NCBI GenBank assembly: GCA_963794995.1
Contig: CAWCFV010000002.1
Coordinates: 2,790,001 to 2,854,000, forward strand
From: CAWCFV01 sp963794995
Lineage (GTDB): Bacteria > Actinomycetota > Actinomycetes > JACCUZ01
Direction: 5' to 3'
Length of the DNA stretch: 64,000 bases
A program made the translations under genes and the position numbers. The notes under the pieces are model-generated. The model was given only the letters and a program-made list of their open reading frames with translations, had not been told where the DNA came from and made no database searches. This document shows, piece by piece, positions 48,266 through 56,659 of the stretch (position 1 is its first letter; the number at the start of each line of letters is the position of its first letter).

Positions 48266-48445
48266 TCACGCCAGGCCTTCGCGGACGCGGGCGAACGCAG
48301 CGAGCCTCCTGTCGTCGGAGTCGGGCAGCGTATGCAGGTAACGCTGGGTCGTGCTGATCTGGGCGTGACCCATCCTCTCCATGAGCGCCTTCAGGTCCGC
48401 TCCACCAGCGAGTGCCCACGAGGCGTGCCGAGGTCCGCCCGTGTG
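48266..48445 (-). pseudogene. Tyrosine integrase, C-terminal fragment
   Basis: About 57 residues: HASWALAGGADLKALMERMG, then HAQISTTQRYLHTLPDSDDR, with the nucleophilic tyrosine in QRYLH. It begins at the DLRHASW motif, where a one-base loss puts the arginine out of frame. The N-terminal end of a like protein lies at 55057-55435 on the same strand. The middle third of the catalytic domain is absent from the window. Confidence 0.8.
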
Positions 48446-48768
48446 AGCGGCACCATCGCGGTCAGGTGGGGAGGCTGCAGCCCGGCCACCAGCCACTGGT
48501 CGATGGCGAAGTAGGAGATGCCGAGCAGCCCGACCCGTCCGCTGCTCCATTCCTGCGTCCCAGCCCATTCGATGCAGTTGTAGAAGTCGCGGCTGCCGCG
48601 CATGGCATAGGGATCGACGTACCCGGGGGAGCGTCCCCAGCCACGCGCATCGACGCGCATCACGGCGTAACCGTCCCTCACCCACTTCTCCGGGTCCACC
48701 GTCTCCCAGGCGGTGTACTGAGCGGTGGTCTGTTCCAGCACCTCCGGGTGCTCCTCGACGAGGCGACG
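48446..48768 (-). pseudogene. CocE/NonD family hydrolase fragment (truncated at both ends)
   Basis: About 105 residues in one open frame: VDPEKWVRDGYAVMRVDARG, WGRSPGYVDPYAMRGSRDFY, then CIEWAGTQEWSSGRVGLLGI and SYFAIDQWLVAGLQPPHL. GISYF is the nucleophile elbow (G-x-S-Y) of the X-Pro dipeptidyl-peptidase-like hydrolases. The N-terminal domain and everything after the elbow helix are missing. It passes directly into integrase sequence at about 48445 and from enoyl-CoA hydratase sequence at about 48770. Confidence 0.75.
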
Positions 48769-48857
48769 CCGTCGCGGTCCATGGCGTTGAGCTTGTGCTC
48801 GCGATCAAGCGTCAGGACTGCCAGACCCTGCTCGACCGCAAGCCCTACCTCATACAT
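48769..48857 (-). pseudogene. Enoyl-CoA hydratase, N-terminal fragment
   Basis: About 30 residues: MYEVGLAVEQGLAVLTLDRE and HKLNAMDRDG, the first two strands of a crotonase fold. Its ATG overlaps the dehydrogenase stop (ATGA), so it was the next gene of that operon. Homology ends near 48770 where the CocE fragment begins. Confidence 0.7.
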
Positions 48858-49719
48858 CAGCTGCCTCGTCGCTCTCGTCGTAGACGTAGACACCGCGGCC
48901 GGTCTTGCGGCCGAGGTGACCGGCCTCGACATAGCTCACGAGCAGCGGACACGGTCGAAAGCGTTCCCCGAGCGACGCGTGGAGACCGCGGAGCACGTTG
49001 AGCCTGGTGTCGAGGCCGATCAGATCGCCCAGCTCGAACGGGCCCATCGGAAAGCCGAAGCCCAGTCGGGCGGCGGTGTCGATCTCCTCGGGACTCGCGA
49101 CCCCTTCCATGAACATGTAGAAGGCTTCGTTCCCCAGAGCCGCACTCAACCTGCTCGTCGCGAAGCCAGGGCGGTCGCGGACGACGATCGGTTCCTTGCC
49201 GATGCTGCGGCAGGTGCGCCGGATGTCCTCGACGACGGCGTCCGAGGTCACCATGCCCCGGACGACCTCGACAAGCGGCATCAGGTGCGCGGGGTTGAAG
49301 AAGTGCATGCCGATGACCCGAGAGGGACGTGTGGTGGCGGCCGCCATCCGTGTGATGCTCAACGAGGACGTGTTGGAGGCCAGGATCGCGTCCTCGTCAG
49401 CCAGCCGGTCGAGCTCTGCCATGAGGGCCACCTTGAGGTCGATGTCCTCCGGAACTGCCTCGATCACCAGGTCGGCCGAGCGCACCACGTCTGCCAGTGA
49501 GGCTGCGGTCGAGATGCGCGACACGGCGTCTTGCGCGTCCTGCTCGCTCAGCTGCCCTTTGGCGACAGAGCGTTCGGCGAGCCGGCGGACGGCCGGAAGG
49601 GCGTCCTGCAGCGCCTGGGCAGACTGGTCGAAGACGCGTACCTCCCGGCCTGATGTGGACAGGACCAGCGCGATCCCTCGTCCCATGATCCCCGAGCCCA
49701 CGATGGCCACCGGTCGCAT
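48850..49719 (-). CDS. 3-hydroxyacyl-CoA dehydrogenase
   Basis: 289 residues, intact. The N-terminus AIVGSGIMGRGIALVLSTSG binds NAD. The catalytic region is MHFFNPAHLMPLVEVVRG (catalytic histidine), preceded by ASNTSSLSITRMA, followed by PGFATSRLSAALGNEAFYMF and the C-terminal dimer domain FPMGPFELGDLIGLDTRLNV. It oxidises 3-hydroxyacyl-CoA in beta-oxidation-like routes. The ATG at 49719 (MRPVAIVG) is preferred over the GTG at 49734. Confidence 0.92.
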   Translation of the reverse strand: MRPVAIVGSGIMGRGIALVLSTSGREVRVFDQSAQALQDALPAVRRLAERSVAKGQLSEQDAQDAVSRISTAASLADVVRSADLVIEAVPEDIDLKVALMAELDRLADEDAILASNTSSLSITRMAAATTRPSRVIGMHFFNPAHLMPLVEVVRGMVTSDAVVEDIRRTCRSIGKEPIVVRDRPGFATSRLSAALGNEAFYMFMEGVASPEEIDTAARLGFGFPMGPFELGDLIGLDTRLNVLRGLHASLGERFRPCPLLVSYVEAGHLGRKTGRGVYVYDESDEAADV

Positions 49720-49776
49720 ATCTCTTGCCTCCACCTTCGACTCGGCACCACCGCGCTGCTCAACTCAGAGGTGCTG

Positions 49777-50801
49777 TCACGGTTGTCGCGGCGCAGCCGT
49801 GGAACCTCGAACGATCAACTGCGGCTGCAGCAACGTGGTCCTGGGAACCTGCTCCCGATCTGACATCTGCTCGAGCAGCGCCTTCGCCGCAAGAGCTCCG
49901 AGCTCGTACTGAGGCACGCGAACGGTGGTCAGAGGGGGCTGCACCTTGTCCACGAAGCGCACGTCGTTGTGGCCGACGACGGACACGTCCTCGGGACAGG
50001 ACAGTCCGCACCTGGCCAGGGCGTCATAGCAGCCGAGGGCCAACATGTCGGTGGCCGCAACCACGGCCGTGGGTTTGGTGACTCCGCTGAAGAGCTTCAT
50101 GGCAGCAGCCTCCCCAGCTTCCTCCGTGAGCCGGTCACACACCATGACGAAGTCCATGTCGACCGGCAGGTCGAGCGACGCCATCGCGGACATGAAGGCA
50201 CGGTGCCGGAAGGCACCGGTGGAGGAGCTCAATGATCCGGCGAGATGCGCGATCGAACGGTGTCCGAGCGAGGCCAGGTGCTCGACTGCCAGCGCCATGC
50301 CGTGGTCGTCGTCGCTGCACACCGCAGGGATGTCCGGACGACCCACCTGCCGGTTCATCAGGACGAGCGGGATGCGGCTCTTGACGGCTGCATCGAAGAG
50401 CTGGTCCTGGAGCGAGGCGACACCGACCACGAGCCCTTCGACCTGTTGCTCGATGAACGTCTCGTACGCCTTGCTCTCCCGCTGCGCCTCCTCGTCGGTG
50501 TTCGCGATGAGAGTGGTGTAGCCGTTCGCGAGGAGCACGTCCTCGAGACCGCGCAGGATCGGGGGAAGAACGGGTTCGTGATGTCCGGGACCAGGACCCC
50601 GACCGCGAAGGACCGCCGCGTCCGCAGACTGCGGGCGATGCGGTTGGGGAGGTAGCCCACGCTTTGGGCGATCCCGATGACACGGTCGGCAGTCTCGACG
50701 TTGACCAGCGAGCGGGTTGCCGGGTTCAGAGCGCGGGACGCGGTGCTCGGGTGGACCCCTGCCCGCAAGGCCACCTCGCGCAGGGTGAGATGCGTCCTCA
50801 T
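49777..50801 (-). pseudogene. LacI family transcriptional regulator, one frameshift
   Basis: The N-terminal helix-turn-helix is LTLREVALRAGVHPSTASRA with the hinge SVGYLPNRIARSLRT. After DITNPFFP a base is lost in a C run (near 50565), and the sugar-binding-like domain continues with LANGYTTLIANTDEEAQRES, VGHNDVRFVDKVQPPLTTVR and the end QPQLIVRGSTAAP. About 341 residues. It lies between the dehydrogenase and CoA-transferase genes and is the likely reader of the two LacI-type operators at 52.1-52.2 kb. Confidence 0.88.
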
Positions 50802-50839
50802 GCGCTCAACTTAGTGCCGTTCATGCGCTCGCCGTCCGC

Positions 50840-52063
50840 CTATCCTTCCACGGGGGTTCCGTCCGGAGGCCGGACCGGTCCCACGCTGATCACGCCGAGG
50901 GACAGGAGCTTCTCGATCTCCTCGGCGGAGTAGCCGAGCACGCCCCGCAGGACCTCCTCGAAGTTCCCTCCGAGCGCGGGCGCTGCGACCGGCCGAGGGA
51001 GCTCCAGGTCCACGAACTTCAGCGGGTTCCCGAGCAGCCGCAGGTCTCCGCCCCCGGCTCGCTCGACGTGCGTCACCATGGCGCGCGCCGAGACCACGGG
51101 GTCGGCGAAGGCCTGCGCCAGGTTCCGCACGGGAGCGACCGGTACGTCGAACGACTCGAGATGGGCCAGCCACTCCGCCGACGGCCGCGTCAGGAATGCA
51201 TCCGACAGGATGCGGAGCAGCACGTCTCGGTGCAGGGTCCGGTCCTCCGCCGTCGCGTAGTCGGGGTCTCGAAGGGCTGGGAGGTCCAGGGCGTCGACCA
51301 GGGCCCGCCAGAACCTCTCCTCGCGCGGTGCCACGACGATGTACGCGCCGTCCTGGCACTCGAAGGCCTGCCAGGGTGTGATGAAGGGGTGGGACGAGCC
51401 TTGCGGTACCTGCTCGATGCCGGTGTTGAGGAAGAGGGTTCCCACGTGGCCCAGCATCGAGAGCATCACGTCGAACATGGAAAGGTCCACGTGTGTGCCG
51501 GTGCCGGACCTGTCGCGGCCCATCACCCCGGCGAGGGCAGCAATCGCGCTGAAGACTCCTGCCTGCATGTCGGCCAGCGGAACGCCGAAGATCACGGGCG
51601 GTCGGCCCTGTTCGCCCATGATGCTCATGTGGCCCGTGGCCGCCTGCATGATCAGGTCGTAGGCAGGTCTCTGGCTCCCGGGGCCGGACCCCCCGAACCC
51701 GGACACCGACACGAGTACGACGAGCGGGTTGACCTCGCGCAGAGCTTCGTAGTCGATCCCCAGCCGGGCCATGACGCCGGGCCGGAAGTTCTCGATGACG
51801 ACGTCACTCGTCCGCACGAGGTCGAGCAGGAGCCGGCGACCTTCTGGAGTCTTGAGATCGACCGCGATGCTCCGCTTGGACCTGTTGAAGGACAGGTGTA
51901 TCGCGCTCTCCTCGCCGATGCCGTAGACCGCTCGTCGCCTCCCGGCATCGCCCTGCGGGGGCTCGACCTTGATCACGTCGGCGCCGAGGTCCGCCAGGAT
52001 CATTCCGCCCAGCGTGCCGGCGATGACCTGACCGAGCTCGATGACGCGAAGGTGGTCCAGCAC
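50840..52063 (-). CDS. CaiB/BaiF family CoA transferase (class III)
   Basis: 407 residues, intact, from the GTG at 52063 with GGGAGG upstream. Family marks are LRVIELGQVIAGTLGGMILA and DLGADVIKVEPPQGD, NRSKRSIAVDLKTPEGR, VSGFGGSGPGSQRPAYDLIM and the catalytic aspartate in GTHVDLSMFDVML. The enzyme moves CoA between carboxylic acids. Together with the dehydrogenase and the truncated hydratase it forms an acyl-CoA activation and oxidation set. It is divergent from the AhpD-fold genes. Confidence 0.92.
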   Translation of the reverse strand: MLDHLRVIELGQVIAGTLGGMILADLGADVIKVEPPQGDAGRRRAVYGIGEESAIHLSFNRSKRSIAVDLKTPEGRRLLLDLVRTSDVVIENFRPGVMARLGIDYEALREVNPLVVLVSVSGFGGSGPGSQRPAYDLIMQAATGHMSIMGEQGRPPVIFGVPLADMQAGVFSAIAALAGVMGRDRSGTGTHVDLSMFDVMLSMLGHVGTLFLNTGIEQVPQGSSHPFITPWQAFECQDGAYIVVAPREERFWRALVDALDLPALRDPDYATAEDRTLHRDVLLRILSDAFLTRPSAEWLAHLESFDVPVAPVRNLAQAFADPVVSARAMVTHVERAGGGDLRLLGNPLKFVDLELPRPVAAPALGGNFEEVLRGVLGYSAEEIEKLLSLGVISVGPVRPPDGTPVEG

Positions 52064-52094
52064 GGTGGTTCCTCCCTGTTCTGAAGCGCCGCCC

Positions 52095-52108
52095 TGCAAC
52101 CGATTGCA
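52095..52108. promoter_or_regulatory. LacI-type operator 1
   Basis: TGCAACCGATTGCA is a palindrome with one mismatched pair and a central CG, as in LacI/GalR sites. It lies 32 nt upstream of the CoA-transferase start. Confidence 0.65.
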
Positions 52109-52187
52109 GCCTGCGCCCGAGTGCGCTAACGTCGCGGGCAAGGCCGCCAGAGGAACTCCGGAAGGAGGCGGTACCGAACGGTACCGT

Positions 52188-52201
52188 AGCAATCGTTTGC
52201 A
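52188..52201. promoter_or_regulatory. LacI-type operator 2
   Basis: AGCAATCGTTTGCA has the same GCAA..TTGC arms around CG. It lies 48 nt before the GTG of the plus-strand operon. A doubled CGGTACCG is just upstream (about 52170-52186), possibly part of the promoter. Confidence 0.65.
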
Positions 52202-52248
52202 CCTTTGGGAAGTAGACCCGTCCATCCCATGAACCGTGGAGGTCGACA

Positions 52249-52893
52249 GTGGTGGCACCCTCAGCCCAGACGGGCGCACCCGTCCCGCGCCCGCCGTTGG
52301 ACAGGAATGCAGCACGAGAGATCCTGGAGGTGGAGGGGCCCCTCGTCGACGAGCTTGCCGCGGTTCCACGCATCGCCGACTGGGCGTTGCCCCTCATCGT
52401 CGTCCTGACCCGCGGCGAGACCGGCTCGACCATCAGCCCACGAGAGCGGCAGTTGCTGCATCTTCAGGCCGCCGCCACGAACGGCCCGGGCCCGTGGCTG
52501 GACTTCCAGGAGGAACGCGCGCGCCGGCTGCTCTCGGAGCCCGAGGTCGCGGCCGCTCGAGGTGCCGGCGAGGAAGGCTCGTCCCCGTTCAGCGTCCGAG
52601 AGGCACTGGTCCTGCGCTGGGCTGCTGCGGTCACCCAGAACGAGGCCAAGCGGGAGCGGGACGTCTACACCTCCCTGTGCGAGAACTTCACCGAGGCGGA
52701 GATCGTGGAGATCACCGGTGCCGTCGGGATGTCGTGCTTCCTGGACAGGTTCCTGCGCACAGTCATCCCGCCCGACCGGGCGTCGGGAATGACCATCCAC
52801 ACCGGCGAACCGAACCCGCTGGACAGCCACAAGTTCCGGATGTGGTCCGAGCACTGCGCGAAGGCGCTCTCCGCAGATCGACAGGAGGTCTGA
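52249..52893 (+). CDS. AhpD/carboxymuconolactone-decarboxylase-fold protein lacking the CxxC pair
   Basis: 214 residues from a GTG with GGAGG upstream. Helical pattern of the AhpD-like fold: ISPRERQLLHLQAAATNGPG, VREALVLRWAAAVTQNEAKR and LCENFTEAEIVEITGAVGMS, parallel to those in the next gene. The CxxC of peroxidase-type members is absent. Start of a plus-strand operon with the CMD protein and aldehyde dehydrogenase, 3 nt before the next gene. Substrate unknown. Confidence 0.75.
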   Translation: MVAPSAQTGAPVPRPPLDRNAAREILEVEGPLVDELAAVPRIADWALPLIVVLTRGETGSTISPRERQLLHLQAAATNGPGPWLDFQEERARRLLSEPEVAAARGAGEEGSSPFSVREALVLRWAAAVTQNEAKRERDVYTSLCENFTEAEIVEITGAVGMSCFLDRFLRTVIPPDRASGMTIHTGEPNPLDSHKFRMWSEHCAKALSADRQEV

Positions 52894-52896
52894 ACG

Positions 52897-53541
52897 ATGG
52901 CACGCCTACCACTGATCCAGGATGAAGACGTCACGGACGAGGCCACGCTCAACCTGTTCAGCGGCGCCAGGGAGCTCCTGGCCTGGACGTCATATTTCGC
53001 CCGCACCGCCGCCTACGCCCCGCACATGGCCAGATGGTGGATCCCCATGATCGCCGCCATCCAGCGGGGTGGCGAAGGGGCGAATCTCGACCCACGTATC
53101 AAGGAGCTCGCGGTCCTCAAGACCTCGACCCTCAACGAATGCGCCTTCTGCACCGGCCACAACGTGAACCTCGGAAAGCTGGCCGGCCTGAGCCCGGCGG
53201 AGATCCAGGCGGTGTCCGGCGAGGACTGGGCGAGCTGCCCCACCTTCGACGAGCGCGACCGTGCGGCGATCCTGTGGGCCGACCGGGTAACGCGCAACGT
53301 CGCGGACGTGGACGTCGAGGCGCGACGGGTGGTGGAGAGCCAGTTCAGCCCGGTCGAGGTGGTCGAGCTGACGCTGGTGTCCTGCTTGTTCGCCATGCTC
53401 AACCGCTTCAACGACTCGCTGTGGCTCGACCTCGACGACACCGGGGCCCCTGCCGGCTCCAGCCTGCACATCCCGCAGTCCTACTTCGCGCGATACGCCA
53501 GCACGATGTACTCACCAGCCGATGCCGATGCCCCCGCCTGA
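52897..53541 (+). CDS. Carboxymuconolactone decarboxylase family protein with CxxC
   Basis: 214 residues. The redox/catalytic motif is ECAFCTGHNVNLGKLAGL; LDPRIKELAVLKTSTLN before it and EVVELTLVSCLFAMLNRFND after it complete the AhpD-like domain. Such proteins are either decarboxylases of aromatic catabolism or thiol peroxidase-like. Same length as its neighbour, suggesting they form a hetero-oligomer. Its last 20 bases overlap the start of the aldehyde dehydrogenase. Confidence 0.87.
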   Translation: MARLPLIQDEDVTDEATLNLFSGARELLAWTSYFARTAAYAPHMARWWIPMIAAIQRGGEGANLDPRIKELAVLKTSTLNECAFCTGHNVNLGKLAGLSPAEIQAVSGEDWASCPTFDERDRAAILWADRVTRNVADVDVEARRVVESQFSPVEVVELTLVSCLFAMLNRFNDSLWLDLDDTGAPAGSSLHIPQSYFARYASTMYSPADADAPA

Positions 53542-54982
53542 CGCTACTTCGGCCCAGCTGTCTCCGACGCGTGCTCACACGCAGCCGGAGGGATTGCTCC
53601 GGTCCGTCGATCCCTCCTCTGGTCGTGTGGTCGCCGTCTACCCGGCTCACAGCGACGAGGAGATGGACCTGATCCTGGAGGCTGCCGCGTCAGCCCAGGA
53701 GAGCTGGCGCCAGCGCGACACCGCCGAGCGCGCGAGGGTCCTGAGATCAGTCGCCGCCCGCCTCGGGGAGGCAGCAGAGGACTACGCCGCCCTCATCACC
53801 CTCGAGATGGGCAAGCCCCTGACCGAGTCGCGCGCGGAAATCGAGAAGTGCCGCCGCACCTGCGAGCACTACGCCGAGCACGGGCCCGGCATGCTGGAGG
53901 ACGTCGTTGTCCACACCGAAGCACGTATATCGCGGATCACGTACGAGCCGCTCGGTCTGCTGCTGGCCGTCATGCCTTGGAACTACCCCTTCTGGCAGGT
54001 GATCCGCTGTCTTGCACCTGCCCTGCTCGCCGGCAACGGGATGATCCTCAAGCACGCCCCCAACGTCTCTGGTTGCGCCCTGGCGCTGGAACGACTCGTG
54101 GCCGATGTTGCCGGTGAGCCGAACCTGATGCGGGTAATGCTCGTGGACGAGCCCCGGGTTCAAGACGTGGTCGGCGCCTTGATCAGTGACCGGCGCGTGT
54201 CAGCCGTCACCGCGACAGCAAGTGGGCCGGCCGGTCGCTCCGTAGCAACTGCCGCTGGCCAGGCGACCAAGAAGTCGGTGCTGGAGCTCGGCGGCTCCGA
54301 CCCACTGATCGTCCTGGAGGATGCCGACATCCACCTGACTGCGCGGGCGGCAGCCGCCGCCCGGTTCGCGAACGCCGGCCAGAGCTGCCTCGCCCCCAAG
54401 CGCGTCATCGTCCACTCCGCCGTGGCTGAGCAGTTCGAGTCGGCCTTCGCGCGCGAGGTCCAGGCCATGCCGGTCGGTCATCCCCACTCCATCGACACCC
54501 GGATTGGTCCCTTGGCGCGTCGCGACCTGGTGGACCAGCTGGACCGACAGGTGCAGGAGTCCCTCCGCTCGGGGGCGAGGCTCGTCCTGGGGGGCCACCG
54601 CCTGGACCACCAGGGCAACTACTACGCGGCTACGGTGCTGGCTGACGTGAAGCCGACCATGCCGGTCTTCAGAGAAGAGACCTTCGGTCCAGTGGCCGCG
54701 CTGACAGTTGCGGAAACCGACCAAGAGGCCGTGGCGCTGGCCAATGACACCCATTTCGGACTGGGCGCGAGCGTCTGGACCAGCGATACCGATCGTGGAC
54801 TCGCCCTGTGCCGATCCATCTCGTCGGGCATGGCGTTCGTCAACGCGATCCCCATGTCGGACCCCCGTCTGCCGTTCGGCGGCATCAAGGCGAGCGGCCA
54901 CGGTCGCGAGCTCGGTGTGATGGGAATGTTTGAGTTCGTGAACGTCCGCACCCTCTGGGTGGACGCACCCCACCCTCAGTGA
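53522..54982 (+). CDS. NAD(P)-dependent aldehyde dehydrogenase (succinate-semialdehyde-dehydrogenase-like)
   Basis: 486 residues, intact. Family marks are AVMPWNYPFWQVIRCLAPAL, the general-base glutamate in SVLELGGSDPLIVLEDAD, the nucleophile in ANAGQSCLAPKRVIVH and the closing FREETFGPVAALTV and LPFGGIKASGHGRELG. The typical cofactor-binding lysine position reads KHAPN. It overlaps the CMD gene, ATG at 53522 or 53528. It would oxidise an aldehyde of the cassette's pathway to the acid that the CoA transferase activates. Confidence 0.92.
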   Translation: MPMPPPDATSAQLSPTRAHTQPEGLLRSVDPSSGRVVAVYPAHSDEEMDLILEAAASAQESWRQRDTAERARVLRSVAARLGEAAEDYAALITLEMGKPLTESRAEIEKCRRTCEHYAEHGPGMLEDVVVHTEARISRITYEPLGLLLAVMPWNYPFWQVIRCLAPALLAGNGMILKHAPNVSGCALALERLVADVAGEPNLMRVMLVDEPRVQDVVGALISDRRVSAVTATASGPAGRSVATAAGQATKKSVLELGGSDPLIVLEDADIHLTARAAAAARFANAGQSCLAPKRVIVHSAVAEQFESAFAREVQAMPVGHPHSIDTRIGPLARRDLVDQLDRQVQESLRSGARLVLGGHRLDHQGNYYAATVLADVKPTMPVFREETFGPVAALTVAETDQEAVALANDTHFGLGASVWTSDTDRGLALCRSISSGMAFVNAIPMSDPRLPFGGIKASGHGRELGVMGMFEFVNVRTLWVDAPHPQ

Positions 54983-55056
54983 CGAGTCAGGGGGCGGTCG
55001 ACAGAGATGCCGGCCAACTCCGAACTTCCGTTGCGCTCCTGTCGGATTCGGGACAC

Positions 55057-55435
55057 GCGGCGACAGGCCCGAGGCGACCGCCTGGGTCACCCATCCCTGC
55101 ACGGTCGAGGGCAGGATCGCGCCCATCGGCAGGTCCCCGAAGAACGGCAGGAAGTGCCGGTCGAGGTAGGACCGGTAGCCGGCCCTGGTCGTCAGCTCGA
55201 GGTGGCGGGACGGCCACCAGTGCTCCTCGACGTACTCCCGGAAGGTGATCCGGCCCCTGCTCGGGTCGATCCAGGCGCCGGTCTCGATGGCCGTCTCGGC
55301 GGCCCGCGCCTCGTGCAGGGCCAGCCGCTTGGAGTCGAAGGTGCCGACGGACCGCTCCCGCCCGAGCGGGTCGAGGTAGACGCCGGTGAAGCGCACTCGG
55401 CCGCCGTCGCGGACCCGTCGCTTCGCGTACGCCAC
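55057..55435 (-). pseudogene. Tyrosine integrase, N-terminal fragment
   Basis: From the GTG at 55435 (GGAGG upstream): VAYAKRRVRDGGRVRFTGVY, the arm-binding domain, then GRITFREYVEEHWWPSRHLE and the core-binding domain YRSYLDRHFLPFFGDLPMGA, ending at QGWVTQAVASGLSPR. After about 55057 the frame stays open but reads antisense to the aldehyde dehydrogenase. The catalytic domain is missing; its last part lies at 48266-48445. About 126 residues of an expected 380-400. Confidence 0.85.
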
Positions 55436-55918
55436 CGGGCACCTCCATGATCGTTGGTCCGTCCGTGGTCCGTGGACTGGCCGGACGGGCGGTACCTGAG
55501 CCCGGACGGACCGGCCCCGTTCCGGACGAGAAAATGGCCGCTCATTGCAGTTTTGCGGCAACTCGAGCGTCGTTCCAGAACAGCCAGTTCGAGTCCGCGG
55601 GGAAGGCTTCGATAGCACCCTGAAATCGTGTCAGACCGGTACGACAGCCCTCCTGATCTTCAGTAGTTGCACCCAGTGCTTCCTCAGCCTCCCCCCACCG
55701 GCAGAAGCCGGCGTCTCCGGTTGCTGAGATCCGCCGCATACCGCCGCGAAGGCGGCCAGTGTCGTACCGCCGCGGGCCGGTGCCCCCGGCGACTGGATCT
55801 ACTTGTTATGCACGTGATCTGGCAGGCCGCGAGCGAATCGCGACCATGACGTGATGACGCAGAAGTCTTGAGTTTGCGTATGTCCGTGTCAGCCTGACGG
55901 CAACGATGGAGATGCTCG
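55436..55918. other. Gap upstream of the integrase start, no gene seen
   Basis: It must hold the old integrase promoter: an inverted repeat GGTCCGTCCG (55456-55465) / CGGACGGACC (55503-55512) and a doubled GTCCGTG lie there. A 65-codon minus-strand frame (55542-55739) lacks recognisable motifs; an excisionase-like gene would be expected here, but I cannot support one. Confidence 0.4.
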
Positions 55919-56659
55919 CTACTCCCATCGGAAGAACCGTGTGGCGGCGGTGCCGAGCACGGACATCCACACGGCCATGACGACGAGGTCCTTGATGTCG
56001 GGCCAGCCGCCCGAGGCGGTCTCGCCAAGTGCGAGCGCCCCGGCGCCGAGGGGCGTGAGGGCCACGATGTCGCCGAGCGGCCCGGGCATCACTGGAACCG
56101 GTAGCCACACGCCGGCCGTGAACATCAGCGGGAAGAGCAGGACGGTGCCGAGGGTCGTGGCGAACTTCGCCGTCCGGGCGCGGCCACCGATGAGCCCACC
56201 GATGGCCAGGCTCGCCGCGAGCATGAGGAGGAACACGAGGAGGAAGCCGACCGGATTCCGCGGCAGGGCGACGCCGTACGCGATCCGGCCGATGACGACC
56301 GCGAGCAGGCCGCCGATGACCGCCGCGGCACCGTGGATGCCGTACTGCGCGACGAGCAGGTCGCGGGGCTTCGCCGGGGTCGTCGCGATCCGCCGCAGGA
56401 TGCGCTGCTCGCGGTACGTCGCGAGCACGACGGGCATGGCCGTCAGACCCGCCATGAGCATCGCGATCAGGATGGCGACGTTCACGTACAGGCCGAGGAA
56501 GCTCGCGCCGACGCTCTCGATCGGCTCCCGCAGGGCCGGGACGAGCCCGAGGATCACGACGAGCGCGGAGGGAAATCCGATGATCCAGAAGACTGCCCCG
56601 GGCTCGCGCCTGAACAGCCTCAGCTCGGAGCGCAGCACGGCCCGCGTGGGCGACGCCAT
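55919..56659 (-). CDS. ABC-2 type transporter permease
   Basis: 246 residues with about six membrane helices (AVFWIIGFPSALVVILGLVP, LYVNVAILIAMLMAGLTAMP, FLLVFLLMLAASLAIGGLIG, TTLGTVLLFPLMFTAGVWLP). TYREQRILRRIATTP is the usual intracellular loop. The TGATG junction with the ATPase gene shares one base. Drug or lipid export is typical; the substrate is unknown. Confidence 0.88.
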   Translation of the reverse strand: MASPTRAVLRSELRLFRREPGAVFWIIGFPSALVVILGLVPALREPIESVGASFLGLYVNVAILIAMLMAGLTAMPVVLATYREQRILRRIATTPAKPRDLLVAQYGIHGAAAVIGGLLAVVIGRIAYGVALPRNPVGFLLVFLLMLAASLAIGGLIGGRARTAKFATTLGTVLLFPLMFTAGVWLPVPVMPGPLGDIVALTPLGAGALALGETASGGWPDIKDLVVMAVWMSVLGTAATRFFRWE

